From Verrucomicrobiaceae bacterium (lineage in GTDB: Bacteria; Verrucomicrobiota; Verrucomicrobiia; Verrucomicrobiales; Verrucomicrobiaceae), in assembly GCA_016795465.1 (NCBI GenBank), contig JAEUHK010000059.1:17182-81181 (forward strand): a stretch of 64,000 bases of DNA, given 5' to 3'. The notes under the pieces were generated by a model, which ran no database searches, was not told where the DNA came from, and saw nothing but the letters and a program-made list of their open reading frames with translations. The position numbers and the translations under genes were made by a program. Below, piece by piece: positions 17,915-26,180 of this stretch. Within the stretch, counting starts at the first letter, position 1. Every line of letters begins with the position of its first letter.

Positions 17915-18598
17915 CTGAACGGGTTTTTGGACAGCGGCGGCCTGCTCCTTCGTGGCGGCCGGCTTCGGGGCATCGCCTGGCTGGATCTTGCCGTCCTCGA
18001 GCTTGTCGCCGAAGTCCTGGACGTAATTCTCGAGCTTCACCCGCATGCTCTTGGTGAATGGCTCGCGGGAGGTAAGGGCGGTGCCGAGGCCGAAGCCTTC
18101 ATACTTGGCGAGGATTTCCTGGCCGATGTTGTAGAGGTCGAGGTTCTTGCGATTCGCATCGGCCAGCTTGCGCTCGGCGAGGATGGCACGCGCGGCATGC
18201 TCGGCACGCTGCGCGTCGATCTTCTTGGCGGCATCGACGACTTCGGCGTGGCCTTTTTTCCATGCGGCGAGGGATTCCTGGAGGCGGACGATCTCCGCGC
18301 CCTGCTTCGCGGCCTTGTCTTGAAGGTCAGCGATGGCTTTGGAGTCCGTCTCCTTTTGGAGATTGCTCTCCTTGGCGAGCTTTTTGAGGTTGGCGTCGAG
18401 CGTGGAGACTTTTTCCTCCAGAGTGACCTTCTCCGCGGCGAGGGCGGCGCGTTCCGCCTCGGTCTTCTGCTGCTGGAGCATGATGGTGCGAAGCTGGTCA
18501 CGCATGCGCTTGAGCGCGGCCATGGCCGGATCAGCCTCCTCGGCGGCTGGAGCGAGAGTGGCGGTGAGGATGAGGAGCAGGATGAGGGACTTTTTCAT
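17909..18598 (-). CDS. Exported coiled-coil protein
   Basis: Unrecognised 229-residue protein. It has a clean signal peptide (MKKSLILLLILTATLAPAAEE, cleavage near 18-19). Residues 25-140 form a long heptad-patterned coiled coil rich in Ala, Lys, Glu and Gln (LAAEKVTLEEKVSTLDANL region). A short conserved-looking segment follows (IGQEILAKYEGFGLGTALTSREPF, about 157-180), and the tail is rich in Pro, Ala and Gln. It starts 3 bp after the porin stop and overlaps the parvulin gene by 4 bp, so it is part of the operon. A periplasmic spacer or scaffold linking the porin to other parts is a reasonable inference; no enzymatic signature is visible. Confidence 0.75.
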   Translation of the reverse strand: MKKSLILLLILTATLAPAAEEADPAMAALKRMRDQLRTIMLQQQKTEAERAALAAEKVTLEEKVSTLDANLKKLAKESNLQKETDSKAIADLQDKAAKQGAEIVRLQESLAAWKKGHAEVVDAAKKIDAQRAEHAARAILAERKLADANRKNLDLYNIGQEILAKYEGFGLGTALTSREPFTKSMRVKLENYVQDFGDKLEDGKIQPGDAPKPAATKEQAAAVQKPVQQ

Positions 18599-18601
18599 GG
18601 A

Positions 18602-20569
18602 TCAAAACTTGGCGGAGAAGTCGAAGAGGAAGACATCCGAGCGGAGCTGCGGCCCGGCGATCTGGTCGGCGCTCATGTAGGCCATGCGCACCCAGATCCG
18701 CTTCGAGAGGGCCATGGCGGCATTGAGGCTGTAGCCCTCCATGTTGGTGCCGCCGAAGCCGAAGACGGAATCGGTGAAGCCGTCGATGACCGCATCGGAC
18801 TCGACGTGACGGTAGCCGATGCCCAAGGCCCAATCGCCGCGCTTGTCGAAGGAATTGACGGGCTTGCCGACATTGATGCCCATGTACCAGGCTGTGTCGC
18901 CGCCTTCCCACTCGCCGTTTCCACCGTTGCGGTTGTTCACGACCGCGTCAGCACGCGCGAGGTTCTTCATGTCCCCCTTGTTCAAGCCCACGTTTTTGAT
19001 GAACTCGCCCAGCAGCGAGATCTGCACCGGCTCGAAGTGATTGAAGTCCACGCGTCCAGCCCAGGCGAGCTGGCGGAACTTGGTGGCGAGACCGAAGTAT
19101 TGGAACTGGTTGATCGTGCCATTCAAGTTGCCGCCGGGAGCCGCTCCGGGCGTGGCGGTGATGTTGCGGATGGGGCGGTAGGTGTTGCCCTTCTGCGCAA
19201 AGAGCGGGCGGCTGTCGTCGGTATCACCCGCGTCATTGGCGCTGGCGGGCACAAACGGGCTGGAGAAGCGGCCTTCGAGCTTCTGCCAGTCGTAGTAGGC
19301 GAGGCTCGACTTCACCTCGATGTCATCGGTAATCTTGAACTGCACACCAAACTGCGCGGCGAGGAGGTACTTGTTGTAGCTCTCGGTCTTCGAGGTGTTG
19401 TGCTCGCCCACGTTGAAGGCGCTGTTGAAGACCGGAAAAGCACCGGCGGTGAGGAAGGTGGAGAAGCCGGGCGTCCATCCCTGGTTCATTTTGAAGGCCA
19501 CGCCATCGAGTCCCACGTCCTCGTCCCACATGATCTGGCTGGAGGTCATGAACGGATTGTCAAAGCGGCCGAGCCAGACGAGCAGCTTGCCGTGCTCATG
19601 ATAGGACGCCTCATACTGGATGAAGGCGCGGTCGAGCCAGAGCTCGTATTTGGAGAAGTTTCCGCCCGCGGAGTTGTTGTTCGCCGAGCCGAGCGTCTGG
19701 TTCGTGGAAACCGGAGAGTTATTCGCACCAGTGGCCATGCGGATGCCGGCGGTGAATCCGTCTTCGAGGTCGATGTCGAAGCCCAAACGCATGCGCAGAC
19801 GGGTGCGCTCACGGTCTTGGTCTGAATTGAGCTGCGGTGGCAGCGTTCCAGCGAGGTTCGTGAGATCAAAGGGGAGACCGCTGTTGATCGCGTGAAAGTT
19901 CGGGAAGGCGCCGATGAGCGAGTTTTCGGCGGGGAACATGAAGTTGTCATACCGCATGCGGATATCGCCAAAGAGACCGGTGCGGCGCGTCCACTCAGGG
20001 ATGTCAGCCGCTCCAGCCCACTTCTGGGATCGTGAATCGGCCATGATCTCACTGCGGAGCTGGCTGCGAATCTCCTCTTTGACGGACTCAGGAATGTAAG
20101 TGACACGCACTTCTTCCTTGTCGGGCTCCAGCGGTGGCAAGGCGGATTGAGCAGCGACGGCGGCCTGTGTGTCGGCGAGGGCTTGTGCTTGAGCCTGGGC
20201 CATCTGCGCTTCTTGCTCGGCGCTTTTCACGAGGTCGGTGGCATCCGCCTTCGTGAGAGCACCGCGTTCGACGAGCTTGTTGATGAGATTGATGACCACA
20301 CTCTCCGTCGCGGTGGCCTGCGGGCGTGTTTTGATGGCATCCGGCTCAGGCAGAAGAGCAACCGGTGGAGGCAGATCGGCGGCTGAGGGAGCAGGAGCAG
20401 GCGGCGGCACGGCGGCAGCGCCTTCCTTCATTTGAGGGACGGCGGTTTTGGCCGGAGTAACCTCGGCGAGTAGAGGAAGCGGGAGATCGGGTTCCTTCAA
20501 TTCGGGCACCTGGGCTGCCACGGGCAGCGCGAGGAGGAACAGGAGGGAGGAGCGACGGAGGATGAGCAT
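18602..20569 (-). CDS. Putative outer-membrane porin
   Basis: A 655-residue exported beta-barrel. The signal peptide is LFLLALPVAAQ (cleavage about 19-20), followed by a Pro-rich segment (about 22-80). A helical region follows (NKLVERGALTKADATDLV), an arrangement seen in putative porins where an N-terminal helix domain precedes the barrel. From about residue 190 there are alternating amphipathic strands with many aromatic and acidic residues (GDIRMRYDNFMF, RTRLRMRLGFDIDLEDGF), ending in VFLFDFSAKF with a terminal Phe as required by the BAM machinery. It matches the style of the 'putative porin' family. Sitting between the TonB-like gene and the chaperone genes, it may be a Ton-associated conduit or a structural partner of the secreted protein. 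Confidence 0.82.
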   Translation of the reverse strand: MLILRRSSLLFLLALPVAAQVPELKEPDLPLPLLAEVTPAKTAVPQMKEGAAAVPPPAPAPSAADLPPPVALLPEPDAIKTRPQATATESVVINLINKLVERGALTKADATDLVKSAEQEAQMAQAQAQALADTQAAVAAQSALPPLEPDKEEVRVTYIPESVKEEIRSQLRSEIMADSRSQKWAGAADIPEWTRRTGLFGDIRMRYDNFMFPAENSLIGAFPNFHAINSGLPFDLTNLAGTLPPQLNSDQDRERTRLRMRLGFDIDLEDGFTAGIRMATGANNSPVSTNQTLGSANNNSAGGNFSKYELWLDRAFIQYEASYHEHGKLLVWLGRFDNPFMTSSQIMWDEDVGLDGVAFKMNQGWTPGFSTFLTAGAFPVFNSAFNVGEHNTSKTESYNKYLLAAQFGVQFKITDDIEVKSSLAYYDWQKLEGRFSSPFVPASANDAGDTDDSRPLFAQKGNTYRPIRNITATPGAAPGGNLNGTINQFQYFGLATKFRQLAWAGRVDFNHFEPVQISLLGEFIKNVGLNKGDMKNLARADAVVNNRNGGNGEWEGGDTAWYMGINVGKPVNSFDKRGDWALGIGYRHVESDAVIDGFTDSVFGFGGTNMEGYSLNAAMALSKRIWVRMAYMSADQIAGPQLRSDVFLFDFSAKF

Positions 20570-20595
20570 GAGAGAAAAAGAGATGCGGCTGGGTT

Positions 20596-21291
20596 TTAGC
20601 GGCCGTTGAAGCGCATGATGACGGGCATGGGCGTGCCTGGAGGTGCGGGTTCGAGCACCTGACCCACGAGGGCGCGATTCTTGAGCATGTCGTCATGCTC
20701 GGGATTGCCGGTGGAGCCGTTCAAGACGACGCGGGTGATGCGGCCGGAGTCATCCAGCCACACGCGGAAGGGCACGCTGCCCTTCGCAAACTTCAGGCCG
20801 GCATGGCGGGAGAGGATTTCCTGCACACCACGACCAAACTTGCCCTGCCAGCGGCCTCGCTCGGAGTAGCCGCGACCGCTGCCCGTGCCACCAATGCCCA
20901 TGCCACCCATGCCGCCACCGGCTCCGAGACCGCTGCTGCCATCACCACCGGTCAATGCAGTGCCGATGGGCTCATCCGCGGGTTTGTCCGCAGGCTTGTC
21001 CTGGGCATCGGGTGGAGGTTCTTCCTCCGCGGCGACTTCTTCTTCCTTTTCCTCCGGAGGTGGAGGCTCTTCCTGCTTCGGCGGAGGTGGAGGCGGTGGT
21101 GGCGGAGGAGGCATCACCGGCATGATCATGACCATGTCCATCTTCTTCTTGGCCTTGGTCTCCTTCGATGGCTTCGCGGTGGCAAAGTAGTAACCGCCTC
21201 CGCCGAGCACGAGGAGGCTGAGAATGATCATGACAAGGTTCCGGCGGAAGAAGCCTGGCTCATCATCGTCTGGAAGATCGCGTGGATTCAT
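20596..21291 (-). CDS. TonB-like energy transducer
   Basis: A 231-residue protein with the TonB plan: a short cytoplasmic N-terminus, one membrane helix at about 19-41 (NLVMIILSLLVLGGGGYYFA), and a Pro/Glu-rich periplasmic spanner that includes a run of eleven prolines followed by KQEE. Next comes a Gly-rich linker, then a C-terminal alpha/beta domain (about 150-231; VPFRVWLDDSGRITRVVL and PVIMRFNGR) resembling the TonB C-terminal fold. It lies 6 bp behind exbD. It should couple the ExbB/ExbD motor to an outer-membrane protein; the operon offers the porin and the TpsB barrel as candidates, although neither shows an obvious TonB box on reading. Confidence 0.8.
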   Translation of the reverse strand: MNPRDLPDDDEPGFFRRNLVMIILSLLVLGGGGYYFATAKPSKETKAKKKMDMVMIMPVMPPPPPPPPPPPKQEEPPPPEEKEEEVAAEEEPPPDAQDKPADKPADEPIGTALTGGDGSSGLGAGGGMGGMGIGGTGSGRGYSERGRWQGKFGRGVQEILSRHAGLKFAKGSVPFRVWLDDSGRITRVVLNGSTGNPEHDDMLKNRALVGQVLEPAPPGTPMPVIMRFNGR

Positions 21292-21297
21292 GGCGGG

Positions 21298-21699
21298 TTA
21301 TTTTTTGGCCTGGGTGGCGAGACCGATCTGCGTGATGCCGAGTCGGCCGACGACGTTGAGGACATCCATGATGCCCTGGTATTGCGAGGCGCTGTCTCCA
21401 CGAATCACGACGGGGAACTCCGGCGTGGAGGATTTCAGCGCCTCCAGCTTGGAAGACAGCTCATCGAGCGTGACCGGGATTGTGTTGAGGAAGATCTTGC
21501 CCTCGTTGTTGACCGTGATGGCCTGCATCTTCGGCCCTTCGAGTGGCTTCGAGCTTGCCGGGCCGCCACGCGGCAGATTCACCTTCACGCCCTGCACGCC
21601 GGCGGTGGTCATGATGATGAAAATCAGCAGCAGCACGAGGTAGAGGTCCACCATCGGCGTGACGTTGATGTCGTCGTAGCTTTTGTCGTCGGCTTGCAT
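21298..21699 (-). CDS. exbD: ExbD/TolR-family biopolymer transport protein
   Basis: A 133-residue protein with a cytoplasmic N-terminus, one membrane helix (VDLYLVLLLIFIIMTT, about 17-32) and a periplasmic domain. The motif INVTPMVDLYLVLL carries the conserved membrane Asp (Asp18), which in ExbD takes part in proton flow. It functions with ExbB as a motor driven by the proton-motive force. The gene sits between the ExbB fusion (6 bp) and the TonB-like gene (6 bp). Length and layout are normal for the family. Confidence 0.93.
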   Translation of the reverse strand: MQADDKSYDDINVTPMVDLYLVLLLIFIIMTTAGVQGVKVNLPRGGPASSKPLEGPKMQAITVNNEGKIFLNTIPVTLDELSSKLEALKSSTPEFPVVIRGDSASQYQGIMDVLNVVGRLGITQIGLATQAKK

Positions 21700-21705
21700 G
21701 GCGGT

Positions 21706-23529
21706 TTAGGATTCCTTGTGGTGTTCGGCCATCTTCGCGATGAACTCGTCGATGAAGGTCTCCATGTTCGTGACCACATCCTTGATGCGTGAGCTGAGGT
21801 AGGAGTAGATGAACAGCGCCGGAATGGCGACGGCGAGGCCGGCGACGGTGGCGAGAAGAGCACCCGCGATACCCGGAGCGATGCTGTTCACCTCCACCTC
21901 ACCGCTTTTCGCGATGACGGCGAAGGTGATCATGACGCCGATGACGGTGCCGAGCAGGCCGAGGTAGGGACCACCGGCGATGCCGATGGTGAGGAAGACG
22001 AGCTTGCCATTGAGCTTCTGCACCTCGCGGACCATGCCGCCATGCAGCGTGGCCTTGATTGCTTGGATCGAGCGGCCGCTGAGGCCTTTGGTGGGCTTCA
22101 CACCACCCTTCTCACGTGGACCTGGCCCGTCCTTGAGGCGGTGATTGATCTCTTCGCTGCCTAGATGGTAGATCTGATACAGCGGCGATTGGCGCATCAG
22201 CTTCATCGATTTGGCACTGGCGGTGCCGCCGAGGGATTTGACGCTGTTTTCATCCTCGTGGTCAATGGAGGTCAAATCGGACGAAATGCTATGCCAGCGC
22301 TTCAGAAACTCCTTCGAGGCTTTCTCGATGGTGTTGAGGTAGAAGAACTTTCCGAGTGCGATGGCCCAGCCGACGATGGCGAGCAGCGTGCAGAGGAAAA
22401 TGACCACCCAGCCGTCGAAGGTGAGGTCCTTCGAGATGTCTTTGATGAGCGTGAGGTGCTTCGTGATCTCGCTTTCCTCCTCGTGATCGCTGGCTTCATC
22501 CGAACCGACCGCAAGAAGCTTCTGCGCATCAGCGGTGGTGCCCTGGTTCATCGCGGCGAAGGCGATGAAGCCAGCGGGGCAGGCCGTTTTGGCGATTTGC
22601 AGCTCATCAAGCTCACCGGTGTAGCCAGTGAGTCCGGCTCCGGTGCTGTCCTTGCTGATTTCGAGCGGTGTCTTGAGCGAAGGCATGGGCGCGGCGAGCT
22701 GGCCGTAGGATTTGCCATTCACATACACCGTGGTCGTTCCGGCATCGTGCACGGCGGCGAGATGGGTCCAGGCACTGGCGGAGACGGGTGCTCCAGGGCT
22801 GCTGCGCTGCTTATTGATCTCGATAAACGGCACACCGTTGTTCAAGCCGAGCACGAGAGCATTGGCGCCATCGCGACGGCTGAGGATGACGGCATCCGCG
22901 GCGAGCGCGGAGGGTTTCACCCACACGGAAATCGTCAGCGGAGCACCGGGAGCCCATTCGGGCAGTGTGTTGACCTTCACTGGTGTTTGTCCAAACACAC
23001 GCAGGCCACTGCCGATGAGCGCACCCGCGGCAGGAGGCGGAGCACCCTCGGCATTCGCACCGGTGGCGGAGGAGTCGGTGCCGACCTTTGCCGCATCGGC
23101 GAAGTGATAAACGAGCACGCTGTCCGCGGTGTAGGTCTCTTTGGCGGCCTCCGGAGCCGGAGCGGCCGAATTGCCGTAATAAAGCCAGATGGTCGTGGAG
23201 GCTGCGGGCTTCAATTCGGGCACCTGCACCCAGACGTAGGCTTCATTGAGGAGCGAGTCCCACTTCTCGACGTGATGCTTGAGCACCGTTTTGTGATCAT
23301 CCGCCGTGAATCGCAGATCGCTGCCGTCTTCCTTGGCACTCATGAAGCTCATCACGCCTTCATGAAGGCGCACGAGCACAGCGCTGGTGCCGATGGGATC
23401 GGTGATGGCAGCGGCCTTGGTGTCGATGTCGATCTTTTTGCGGATCGTGTAGCCCGGATCGAGCCAGAGCTTTTCTTCCGCGTGGAGGGCGGTGGCGAAG
23501 GCGAGGAGGCAGAGGAGTTTCTTGAGCAT
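21706..23529 (-). CDS. DUF2341-LamG-ExbB/TolQ fusion proton channel
   Basis: A 607-residue fusion. After a signal peptide (MLKKLLCLLAFATALHA) there is a DUF2341-type beta domain (about 40-125; YVWVQVPELKP and IWLYYGN). A concanavalin-like LamG domain follows (about 185-315; LTISVWVKPSALAADAVILSR and GYTGELDELQI). An acidic linker leads to a first membrane helix (about 373-395), then a MotA/TolQ/ExbB domain with two further helices (LVFLTIGIAGGPYLGLLGTVIG and APGIAGALLATVAGLAVAIPA). A classical ExbB is about 240 residues and lacks the extracytoplasmic module, which may sense or hold glycan or protein in the periplasm. The ATG at 23529 is chosen because it opens the signal peptide; an earlier in-frame start would overlap tpsB. 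Confidence 0.9.
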   Translation of the reverse strand: MLKKLLCLLAFATALHAEEKLWLDPGYTIRKKIDIDTKAAAITDPIGTSAVLVRLHEGVMSFMSAKEDGSDLRFTADDHKTVLKHHVEKWDSLLNEAYVWVQVPELKPAASTTIWLYYGNSAAPAPEAAKETYTADSVLVYHFADAAKVGTDSSATGANAEGAPPPAAGALIGSGLRVFGQTPVKVNTLPEWAPGAPLTISVWVKPSALAADAVILSRRDGANALVLGLNNGVPFIEINKQRSSPGAPVSASAWTHLAAVHDAGTTTVYVNGKSYGQLAAPMPSLKTPLEISKDSTGAGLTGYTGELDELQIAKTACPAGFIAFAAMNQGTTADAQKLLAVGSDEASDHEEESEITKHLTLIKDISKDLTFDGWVVIFLCTLLAIVGWAIALGKFFYLNTIEKASKEFLKRWHSISSDLTSIDHEDENSVKSLGGTASAKSMKLMRQSPLYQIYHLGSEEINHRLKDGPGPREKGGVKPTKGLSGRSIQAIKATLHGGMVREVQKLNGKLVFLTIGIAGGPYLGLLGTVIGVMITFAVIAKSGEVEVNSIAPGIAGALLATVAGLAVAIPALFIYSYLSSRIKDVVTNMETFIDEFIAKMAEHHKES

Positions 23530-23560
23530 GTGAGAGGTCAGAAGTGAGAAGTTAGAAGTC
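23530..23560. repeat. Pyrimidine-rich short repeat at the tpsB/exbB junction
   Basis: Read on the minus strand, the tpsB end and 22-bp gap consist of CTTCTAACTTCTCACTTCTG phrases running directly into the start codon. Units of ACTTCT recur three times and no Shine-Dalgarno sequence is present. It is another repeat-like junction in the same operon. Confidence 0.4.
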
Positions 23561-25219
23561 GGCACCGACGCGGAAGGTCATGTAGAGATGCTGTGCGATG
23601 GCGTTTGGTTGCGTGATGAGCGGCATGCCGAGATCGAAGGAGCCGTAGATATGGTCCTGCCAGCGGATGCGGGTGCCCACGCCGATGCTGGCGAGGGCGT
23701 GCCCGTGTTTTTCACCCGCCAGCGGATCATTGACGGCAAGCTGTGCGCCTTCTGCGAAGAAGTAGGCACGCCAGTCATTGGCCTTGTCCTTGCCATCGCC
23801 GATGAAGGAAGGACTGCGCAGTTCCATGGAGCCCATGATGCCGGAGTCACCGAGCTGCGTGGCGATCAAGTAGCCACGAACGGTGTTGATGCCGCCTGCG
23901 GCGATCTGCTCGGTGTTGATCAGCGCTGACGGCGAAATCTGCCCCTGCAATCGGGTGTAGAACTGCATGCCTCCGGGGAGGTCATGCGTGTGCGAAAGGT
24001 CCGCACGAAGGTAGAAGAAGTTGTCCCTGGCCCCGCGGCGCCTGTTGTTGAAATCATTCTGCGAACCACCCATGCCGCGGAGATGTAACACCACGGAGGT
24101 GTTGAACTCCGTGAAGCTGTGCTCCTCCACGCGGCTGAGCGAGTAGGAGAGCGTGAAGGGATAATAGACGATGGGTGAGGCGATCACCGCGCCGCCAGCG
24201 TTCACATCCTGGATGAAGTCCTTGTAGTCCATCCCGGCGCTGAGGCTGTGAAACCAGCCTTTTTCAGCGGGCAGCGTCTTCATGAAGCGCACGCCATAGA
24301 CCTGGCCTTTGCCCACCACGGTGCCGCCGCCGAGGGTGGAGATATTGCTGTCCTGCCACGAGCCGTTCACCATGACGCTCCACTCGTTCTCCAGCGGCAT
24401 CATGTAGTAGGCGGAGAGCACGGTGCCGTCCGATTGCTTCTCCGGGGCGACTTGGAAGCTGGTGCCGATGGTGTGGCCGAGCTGCCAGAGGTTCGAATAG
24501 CTCAGCGAGCCGTTCAGACGCAGCGGGACAGTGTTGGAGTTGTGGATGTTGTTGAGCTCGAGGCTGCCGTGGAAGGGGTTCTTGTCCTCGACGATGAGAT
24601 CAATGTCCACCGTGCCTGGCACCACGCCCTGACGCAGCTCCGGCGTGATCTTGCGATCCCGCCAGCGGTTCAAAGCGATGATGTCCTTCTGCACCTCGTT
24701 GAAGTTTGGCACGCTGCCCTCGGCCATCGACTTGGCCTGCTCCTTGATCTTGCTAGGCAGGAAATACTTCGCGCCTTTGACGCGGAGCCTGCCGACGGGA
24801 GCTTCGACGACGTTCAAGAAGATCACGCCGCGTGCGCCGGTCTGCCGCGGCACTTCGACATAGACGGTTTGATAGCCGAGGCTGCGATACGCTTTCTCCA
24901 GTCCCTGCCGCGCCTGCTCGATGTCATTCTCGGAGCGTCCGGGACCGAGGAAGGGATACACGGCCTTCTCGATGTCGATGGCCTTGAGCTTCGTGTTTCC
25001 ACGCACGCGATACTCCTGGATGTAGAGCGGGCCGACTTGCGAGAGCGCGGTGGGTGTGGTGTCAGCGGCAGCAGGTGTCTCGGCCACCTTCGGCGGCGGA
25101 GGCGGCAGATCCTCACCCTGCGCCTGGGCCATCAGCGCTCCGCAGCAAGCAGCGAACGCGACGGAGCGTGCTGTCTTGAAGGTGGAACGTGCTGAAGCGG
25201 ATGAGGTAAAGCCGGTCAT
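23552..25219 (-). CDS. TpsB outer-membrane transporter (ShlB/FhaC/HecB family)
   Basis: Predicted Omp85-superfamily pore that exports the TpsA protein. The 555-residue protein has a signal peptide (cleavage near AQAQG, about 34) and a Pro-rich linker. POTRA 1 spans about 65-139 (YIQEYRVRGNTKLKAIDIEKA, then RGVIFLNVVEAPVG) and POTRA 2 about 140-213. A 16-strand-type barrel ends in MTFRVGADF with terminal Phe. The conserved loop motif VRGY is at about 447-450. The ATG at 25219 is preferred over an in-frame GTG at 25252 because it gives a normal signal peptide. The 97-bp upstream gap is dense in GTCAC/GTGAC sites. Confidence 0.92.
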   Translation of the reverse strand: MTGFTSSASARSTFKTARSVAFAACCGALMAQAQGEDLPPPPPKVAETPAAADTTPTALSQVGPLYIQEYRVRGNTKLKAIDIEKAVYPFLGPGRSENDIEQARQGLEKAYRSLGYQTVYVEVPRQTGARGVIFLNVVEAPVGRLRVKGAKYFLPSKIKEQAKSMAEGSVPNFNEVQKDIIALNRWRDRKITPELRQGVVPGTVDIDLIVEDKNPFHGSLELNNIHNSNTVPLRLNGSLSYSNLWQLGHTIGTSFQVAPEKQSDGTVLSAYYMMPLENEWSVMVNGSWQDSNISTLGGGTVVGKGQVYGVRFMKTLPAEKGWFHSLSAGMDYKDFIQDVNAGGAVIASPIVYYPFTLSYSLSRVEEHSFTEFNTSVVLHLRGMGGSQNDFNNRRRGARDNFFYLRADLSHTHDLPGGMQFYTRLQGQISPSALINTEQIAAGGINTVRGYLIATQLGDSGIMGSMELRSPSFIGDGKDKANDWRAYFFAEGAQLAVNDPLAGEKHGHALASIGVGTRIRWQDHIYGSFDLGMPLITQPNAIAQHLYMTFRVGADF

Positions 25220-25280
25220 GTGTGCCGGGCTGTCTTTGTTCGCGGAGGGCACTGCCTCAACAAGGCCACGGTTACGAATG

Positions 25281-25337
25281 CGTCACCCGCGAGTGACGAA
25301 GGCGTGTCACACCACTTTAATTCGACGACTTTGTCAC
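25281..25337. promoter_or_regulatory. Cluster of GTCAC/GTGAC half-sites upstream of tpsB
   Basis: Within 57 bp there are four GTCAC/GTGAC half-sites: a perfect CGTCAC-N6-GTGACG inverted repeat (25281-25298), GTGAC-N8-GTCAC (25293-25310), and on the minus strand GTGACAAAGTCGTCGA (25322-25337), which matches the palindrome near the ArsR and phoB-type genes. It is placed 60-120 bp before the tpsB start, where an activator or repressor would bind. Confidence 0.45.
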
Positions 25338-26099
25338 TTGAGCGGCATTGCTTGAGCCATTTTGCGAACGCTGGAGGTTCGCCTGCTGCTGCACGCTGAT
25401 GAAGTGATCACCGCCATACAACGAGGCAAAGTAGTCATCGCTCTGTCGCTGCGCTTTGAGCCATTGCAGGTAAAACTCGCGGCTGGAGGGATCACTGCCG
25501 CTGGCGGTGACCTGGTCGCCAAACTTCTGGCGCATGTCGGCGAGCGTTTGGAGCGTCTCGGGAGAAAGCGAGGCATCCGTCGGCACGGGAGAGAGGCTGC
25601 CATCTTGGGTGATCGAGTCACCCGCGGCATTACCGACGAGGAAGGCGGCAGGAATGGAGGCAAACGAAGAAGCAGTGTTGGAGGCGGAGACAGGTTCTGC
25701 GGGCGGTGTGGGCTCAGGTGCTTTGAGCAAAGCAGCGAGCGTGGCAGCCTCATCCGCCTGAGAAGAAGGCGTTGAAGCATGGGCTGCGGTGTTCTGACGT
25801 CGCGTCTCAAACACGGCGTGCAGCTCAGGTTCGATGAGATGGCGGATCGTCGCCTCCGGGCATCCGGCACGGCGCAGATTCGCGATGTAGGTGGCAAAAT
25901 CGGGAGCCTCCAGGCTTCGCCAGTCGAGAACAGGAGATGGAGGCGGCAAGGCGGGAGTGGCGGGAAGTCGCTGAGACGTTCCTGCGTCTTCAGAGGGGCC
26001 AGGAATGGCCCCGATACTCCCGGGTTGCGATGCAAGCCATCCCAGCACGGCATTGGCGAGCAGAGACAAAGTGAGCAGCAGTGGAAGCAGGCGTTTCAT
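25317..26099 (-). CDS. Exported protein of a Verrucomicrobia-type family, unknown function
   Basis: A 260-residue protein with an N-terminal signal or signal-anchor (PLLLTLSLLANAVLGWLA). A characteristic motif follows at about 62-90: LDWRSLEAPDFATYIANLRR, then AGCPEATIRHLI, a pattern I associate with small secreted proteins of this phylum. The middle is low-complexity Ser/Pro/Ala, and the end is Gln/Asn/Ser-rich. Function unknown. It is upstream of tpsB on the same strand and could be the first gene of the secretion operon, or an independent gene, since regulatory sites lie between the two. Confidence 0.7.
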   Translation of the reverse strand: MKRLLPLLLTLSLLANAVLGWLASQPGSIGAIPGPSEDAGTSQRLPATPALPPPSPVLDWRSLEAPDFATYIANLRRAGCPEATIRHLIEPELHAVFETRRQNTAAHASTPSSQADEAATLAALLKAPEPTPPAEPVSASNTASSFASIPAAFLVGNAAGDSITQDGSLSPVPTDASLSPETLQTLADMRQKFGDQVTASGSDPSSREFYLQWLKAQRQSDDYFASLYGGDHFISVQQQANLQRSQNGSSNAAQVTKSSN

Positions 26100-26117
26100 G
26101 AGAGGAGCATCAGATGC

Positions 26118-26152
26118 AAAAAGCTGGTGCTGACCTCGCGGCCAGCACCAGC
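26118..26152 (-). terminator. Intrinsic terminator
   Basis: Read on the minus strand, GCTGGTGCTG and CAGCACCAGC form a perfect 10-bp stem around a 10-base loop, followed by five T residues. It ends transcription of the gene at 26181-27419. It is only 18 bp before the next start codon at 26099, so it could also act as an attenuator for the downstream run. Confidence 0.8.
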
Positions 26153-26180
26153 AGATGTTTTTCAGAGCATCAACAACCGA

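Noticed and set aside
17912..19825. Plus-strand frame of 637 codons over the porin and coiled-coil genes
   Set aside because: A shadow of two well-supported minus-strand genes; translation is low-complexity Gly/Glu/His/Val with no motif.
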